Origin: Chrysomallon squamiferum
Taxonomy: Eukaryota; Mollusca; Gastropoda; Neomphalida; Peltospiridae
DNA length: 64,000 bases
Direction of reading: 5' to 3'
NCBI GenBank assembly: GCA_012295275.1
Contig: CM022665.1
Location: 40,937,152-41,001,151, forward strand
In this document: positions 60,212-64,000 of the stretch, one piece after another
Numbering within the stretch: the first letter of the stretch is position 1
Layout: every line of letters begins with the position of its first letter
Notes under the pieces: model-generated
Database searches by the model: none
Seen by the model: the letters and a program-made list of their open reading frames with translations, nothing else
What the model was told of the DNA's origin: nothing
Program-made: the position numbers and the translations under genes

Positions 60212-60984
60212 AATTTACAAAACTCACTTTTAGTAAGAAATTCATAGACTAATTTTTCCTCTATCTGTGTACCACATGAAGCTTGTTTTCTTCTTTATCT
60301 TCCTTAATATCATTCTCCCTCTGCCAAAAAAAAAAAAAAAAAAAAAGAAATTTCTGTAATAAATTTACCCATCTTAAAGATTTACTGTCTGACACTATCA
60401 TCTAATGAAGTTAATTATTCGAATACTGACTGAAACATCTGAAGAAAATGGCAACAAAAGATATTGGAAAATTTCGGTAAAACTCTTGCTTTCATTTCCA
60501 CATCTAGGAAAAATGCTAATTTGTCAGTGAGAGGAAGCTGTTCTTTTGATGTGCTCATTTGCTGGTTCAATTAGCTTGTTAGTTTTACTGTTTCGTGTCA
60601 TCCAAATCTTCAAAAGATTTTCACTTTATCATTTCAGTATTTCTACATATTTTCTGAAGAAAGATGGTCAGGAAAATGTTGCTGATAAAATTAGTTCAGG
60701 TTACATTACATACATATATTAAATTATTAGGTTACATTAAACGAATATTGCTAACTTGTATACATAACTTCAGATAACAATAAAATACTGTTGTCCTGTG
60801 TATACAATTTCAGGTTATATTAACTATATATAAATATATATGAATGTATGAAAGATTATTTTGCTTAATATAATTTCAACAATGGGTTAGTCCTTAATCC
60901 TGATTGGTTAGTGAAATTTAGAAACCCACTCTAGTCTGATGACTGGCAAATTTCTGAACAATTTTTAATACTTGGATCAATACA
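58206..60984. other. AT-rich intergenic sequence
   Basis: Poly-T at 60178-60205 and poly-A at 60326-60346. A less repetitive stretch lies at 60400-60680. No gene recognised. Confidence 0.4.
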
Positions 60985-61205
60985 TTTTATTACTGGAGAT
61001 AATTAGGTGTCAGACATATTGGTTTTGTCCAGTGGTGTTGTGAGAAGAGAGGAAACCCACTGTTATGCATACTTGTACTGACTAGCAGCAAAGAATCTTT
61101 TATGTTGCACTATCCCATAGACAGGAAAATTCATACAAAGACTTTGATAAACCATTTGTTAAGTCTGGGTGGAATATGAAAAGATCCAATGACCACTGTC
61201 TGTTT
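60985..61205 (-). mobile_element. tRNA-derived SINE, minus strand, nearly full body
   Basis: Plus strand reads gtgtcagacatattggtttt, agagaggaaacccactgtta, ctagcagcaaagaatctttt, actatcccatagacaggaaa and actttgataaaccatt. This is the reverse complement of SINE 3' end (aaccatatgtctgac), gcgggtttcctctct, aaaagatccctgctgcta, cctgtctgtggga and caaaggcc. The head is missing on the right. Confidence 0.82.
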
Positions 61206-61884
61206 GTTTGTTTTGTTTTGTGTTTTCAATTTCATTTTTTTTTTTTTTTTTTAATAAATTAATTAATTAATTTATTTATTTTGTAATTCCTTTGTAATGT
61301 TGTATTCTAAGCAAAAATTAGACTAACGATAGCAAATATTAAAAGATAATGAAAATCATTCTGACCAACAAAGGAATATTTAATTAATGGGGAATAAATA
61401 TTTCTGCAGTAGTTGAATATATGTGAATGTTGATTGTTGAGTGTGTGTGTGTGTGTGCATGTGTGTGTGTATGCATGTGTGTGTGTTAGTACGTAAGTGA
61501 GTTAGTGAGAATAAAGAAGTAAATGGAAAGCCTAACATAAAGAAACTCACTCATATACAACCACAGTCACTGATTCCCACAGTTATCAACAGTAATCTCC
61601 ATTACTAAAAAAACACACAAAAAACCAACAAAAACTCCTAAACAGAATAATTAATTTTAATTATTGAAATCATTGCTTCTGACAAATTCTCAGATGGGAA
61701 ATAAACAGTTCAAAATTTGTCATTACAAAGAAAAAAAATAATAACAACAAAGCAAATTGAAGCAGTAATAAAGTTAAGTAAAAGTTTTATAAATGTCAAA
61801 GTGACAGCCATTATGATTAATGACATCACATGAGAGAGTTAATAAAAAGAAAAAAAAAAGAAAATGCACAAGACTAATGGATAA
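61206..61884. other. Intergenic sequence with TG microsatellite
   Basis: Interrupted TG repeats at 61440-61487. No gene. Confidence 0.5.
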
Positions 61885-62018
61885 ACTGTAATGCAGTGGT
61901 TAGAATGTATGGCATGACACATGATATGTTGTGTGTTCAAATCTACTCATGTGCCCTTTGGGCTTTCTTTCTCATCTTGTATCTAGTTTATCTATATAAA
62001 AGATGATTTATCTAACAG
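61885..62018 (+). mobile_element. SINE with tRNA-like head, plus strand
   Basis: A-box-like taatgcagtgg at 61889-61899 and a perfect B box gttcaaatc at 61935-61943, then gccctttgggctttctttct as in the SINE head-core junction, then tatctatataaaagatg. The core between is deleted. Confidence 0.7.
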
Positions 62019-62125
62019 ATATTTTGCTGCACATTCTGATAGGTGGGAAACTTAATACACCGTTGTCTTTGATAAAATACTCATGAGCCCCTGGCTGGAA
62101 CTGGAGAAAAATATGTTTTAAAACA
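62019..62125 (-). mobile_element. SINE fragment, minus strand, abutting an inverted copy
   Basis: agatattttgctgcacattc, tgataggtgggaaacttaat, acaccgttgtctttgataaa and gcccctggctggaactggag match the reverse complement of the SINE core, directly after the plus-strand SINE at 61885-62018. Confidence 0.68.
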
Positions 62126-63002
62126 GAAATTCAATTGAGAGATGGAAAGATATATGTAAAAAATTTATAAAAGTATAATGAAAAATCTGCAGGAAAATAA
62201 ACAATATAAATTATGTTTCTTAATTTTATATTATTTTTGAATTTTTTTTTAGGAAAACTGCTTATTCTGGTTGGTTTTTTTTTAATTTTGTTTAATATAA
62301 AATATATATATATATTTTTTATTATTATTTTTTTTTTTTTTGAAAAGTCAGTTTTAATTCAAATCAAGTTATTCAATACCCACAATTCCGTGTAGAATAT
62401 CATTACATTTTGTTTTGTTGATTTTTATTGGTCAGTGCTTTCCACTGTGGTTTAAATGCAGGTCTCATCTGGTATCTTTCACTTCCAGCTGTAGAGTGGA
62501 ATCGACTCTTAAAAATATCGAGAGAAAAGCATGTCTACAAAATGTCAAATGAAATTTACACCAAATCAACCTTTCCTGACATCTGTGTGTTTTTTAAATT
62601 TACTTAATTTGAACTTCAGAAGTTTGACTCACTCACTGGAGTATATTGATCTGGCAAATCAAATTGTCAGACATTTTGGTTTAAACTTTTTTGTAATTAA
62701 ATTTTAATTTCTTGTACAGAGCTTGGATGTGGAAATGTGAAACAGAAGAAATCTCGTACGTCTAATAACAGTGTTGTATGTCACATTCTGTCATTTGCTT
62801 CTGAGACCTATACTCCAAAAAAACAACAACGAAAACAATTGGTTAAAATATTTATAAACTGAGTTGTACAGAAAAATCTATTGTTATGTGATATATGTGG
62901 CATCGGTGCTTTGAATTTGCTTAAAAGAGTGAAGTTATATTTTTTCTTTGATAGTTAAGTGTTAGTTAAAATGACTTAATTCTGACTTCACATTTTCACT
63001 TA
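62126..63002. other. AT-rich intergenic sequence
   Basis: A less repetitive stretch lies at 62430-62640. No gene recognised. Confidence 0.4.
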
Positions 63003-63007
63003 ATGAG

Positions 63008-63141
63008 TCTGTGTGTGTGTGTGTGTGTGTTTGTGTGTGTGAAATTTATTGCTAATTTTCTTATTATTATTTATAACCTCAAAAAATTATGTATTAGAAA
63101 TTCAGTTTATTTATTATATTACTATTATTTATATTTTAATA

Positions 63142-63178
<37 letters not shown>
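63008..63178. repeat. TG and TA microsatellites
   Basis: TG-rich run at 63008-63041 and TA run at 63148-63178. Confidence 0.95.
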
Positions 63179-63181
<3 letters not shown>

Positions 63182-63369
63182 CCACATTAACAAAAATAAT
63201 TGAAGTTTTATCAGAATTTTTTTATCTTTTGGTATATGTAAATTTTAACTTTTTAAGATCATTTTTTTAATTATTGCTATTTCTTTCATTTGTTTTACAA
63301 AATTATTTAAAATTTTCTTTAAAATATTGGACTAATTTTCTTTCTCTTACACTTATACATACAGAATGA

Positions 63370-64000
63370 TAAATAACAAAATATATCTTCAAGTATTTTC
63401 AGAAACAATGTAAGTTTTCAATATATTTTTTTCACTTACAAATTAACAGATATATCTAATTTTATATTCATGTAATATGACATAAAATCTAGTATCTTGC
63501 ATTATATAGGTAATTTATGACATCTGTTTACATTTCCAACAAAATAAATTTTCAATTTAATGTAATATATATTTCTTTTAAGTTCCATGTTAATGGCTGT
63601 CTAATGGAATTTCACAATTACACAATATGAAATAAGTTCGTAATCTAAATTGCTAATAAAATGCTCTCCATCATTTACTTAATCTATGATTTATTTTAAC
63701 TAAGTTACCTTCCAACAAAATAAATTCAATTTTTTAATTATTATTTTTTTTCAATTCCGTGTTATAGCTGTCTTTAATCACAGAATATAAGATAAATATT
63801 GCCAGTAACATGCCCTCCATCATCCACTTAATCTATCATTTATATTACCTATGTTACCTTAAGTTCGTTTCAAACAAAATAAATTAAATTTTTTGTTTTT
63901 TCAATTCCATGTTAATAGCTTTCCAATGTTATTTTATAACATAAAATCTGATAACATACTGCTAGTAGCATGCCCTCCACCAACTATTTAATCTGTGATT
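63370..64000. repeat. Tandem array, about 160-175 bp unit, open at window edge
   Basis: caaaataaatt recurs at 63540, 63716 and 63875, followed by caattccatgttaatagctg, then acataaaatct, then gcatgccctccatcat and acttaatctatgattta. A partial earlier copy begins near 63470. The last copy is cut by the window end, so the array continues. Confidence 0.88.

Overview
This window looks like animal nuclear DNA, most likely from a mollusc or another lophotrochozoan with a large, AT-rich genome. About 98 percent of it is non-coding. It is crowded with microsatellites, poly-T tracts, diverged tandem arrays and old retroposon fragments. The mollusc call rests on a tRNA-derived SINE that I recognise from molluscan sequences; its pieces occur about eleven times here on both strands. 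That assignment is from memory and was not searched.

One convincing protein-coding gene was found: a single-exon rhodopsin-class (family A) GPCR of 355 residues at 42426-43493 on the plus strand. It looks like the melatonin/GPR84/Tre1-moody neighbourhood and has unusual switch motifs (HRL instead of DRY, GYLP instead of CWxP, NPIIY kept). Its 5' half is a small CpG-rich island in an otherwise CpG-poor window. A perfect 14-base match to the CTCF core consensus lies about 0.8 kb upstream. Directly downstream is a 13-copy, 25-bp tandem array with no length change between copies.

Layout. 1-6.6 kb: three diverged tandem arrays (147-bp dimeric, about 150-bp, about 80-bp). 7-13 kb: SINE fragments, a 35-bp array, a possible exon on the minus strand, and a 151-bp duplicated polypyrimidine tract. 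12.3-21.4 kb: more arrays, a dispersed repeat in two copies, and a broken LINE C-terminus. 22-32 kb: microsatellites and very AT-rich sequence, with a few less repetitive blocks. 33.1-34.4 kb: a SINE whose internal module is tandemly expanded about ten times. 35-36 kb: two further arrays. 41.5-46.4 kb: the GPCR locus with its upstream block and a downstream cluster of palindromes. 49-54.4 kb: a complex non-repetitive block, polypyrimidine sequence, and a 27/108-bp higher-order minisatellite. 55-64 kb: SINE fragments, some in inverted pairs, and a last array that runs off the edge.

No rRNA, canonical tRNA gene, CRISPR array or operon is visible. Arrays of unrelated sequence repeatedly have unit lengths near 144-162 bp, close to nucleosome core length. 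Complex blocks rich in homeodomain, SOX or POU-like words are candidate regulatory elements, but only cross-species comparison can show that.
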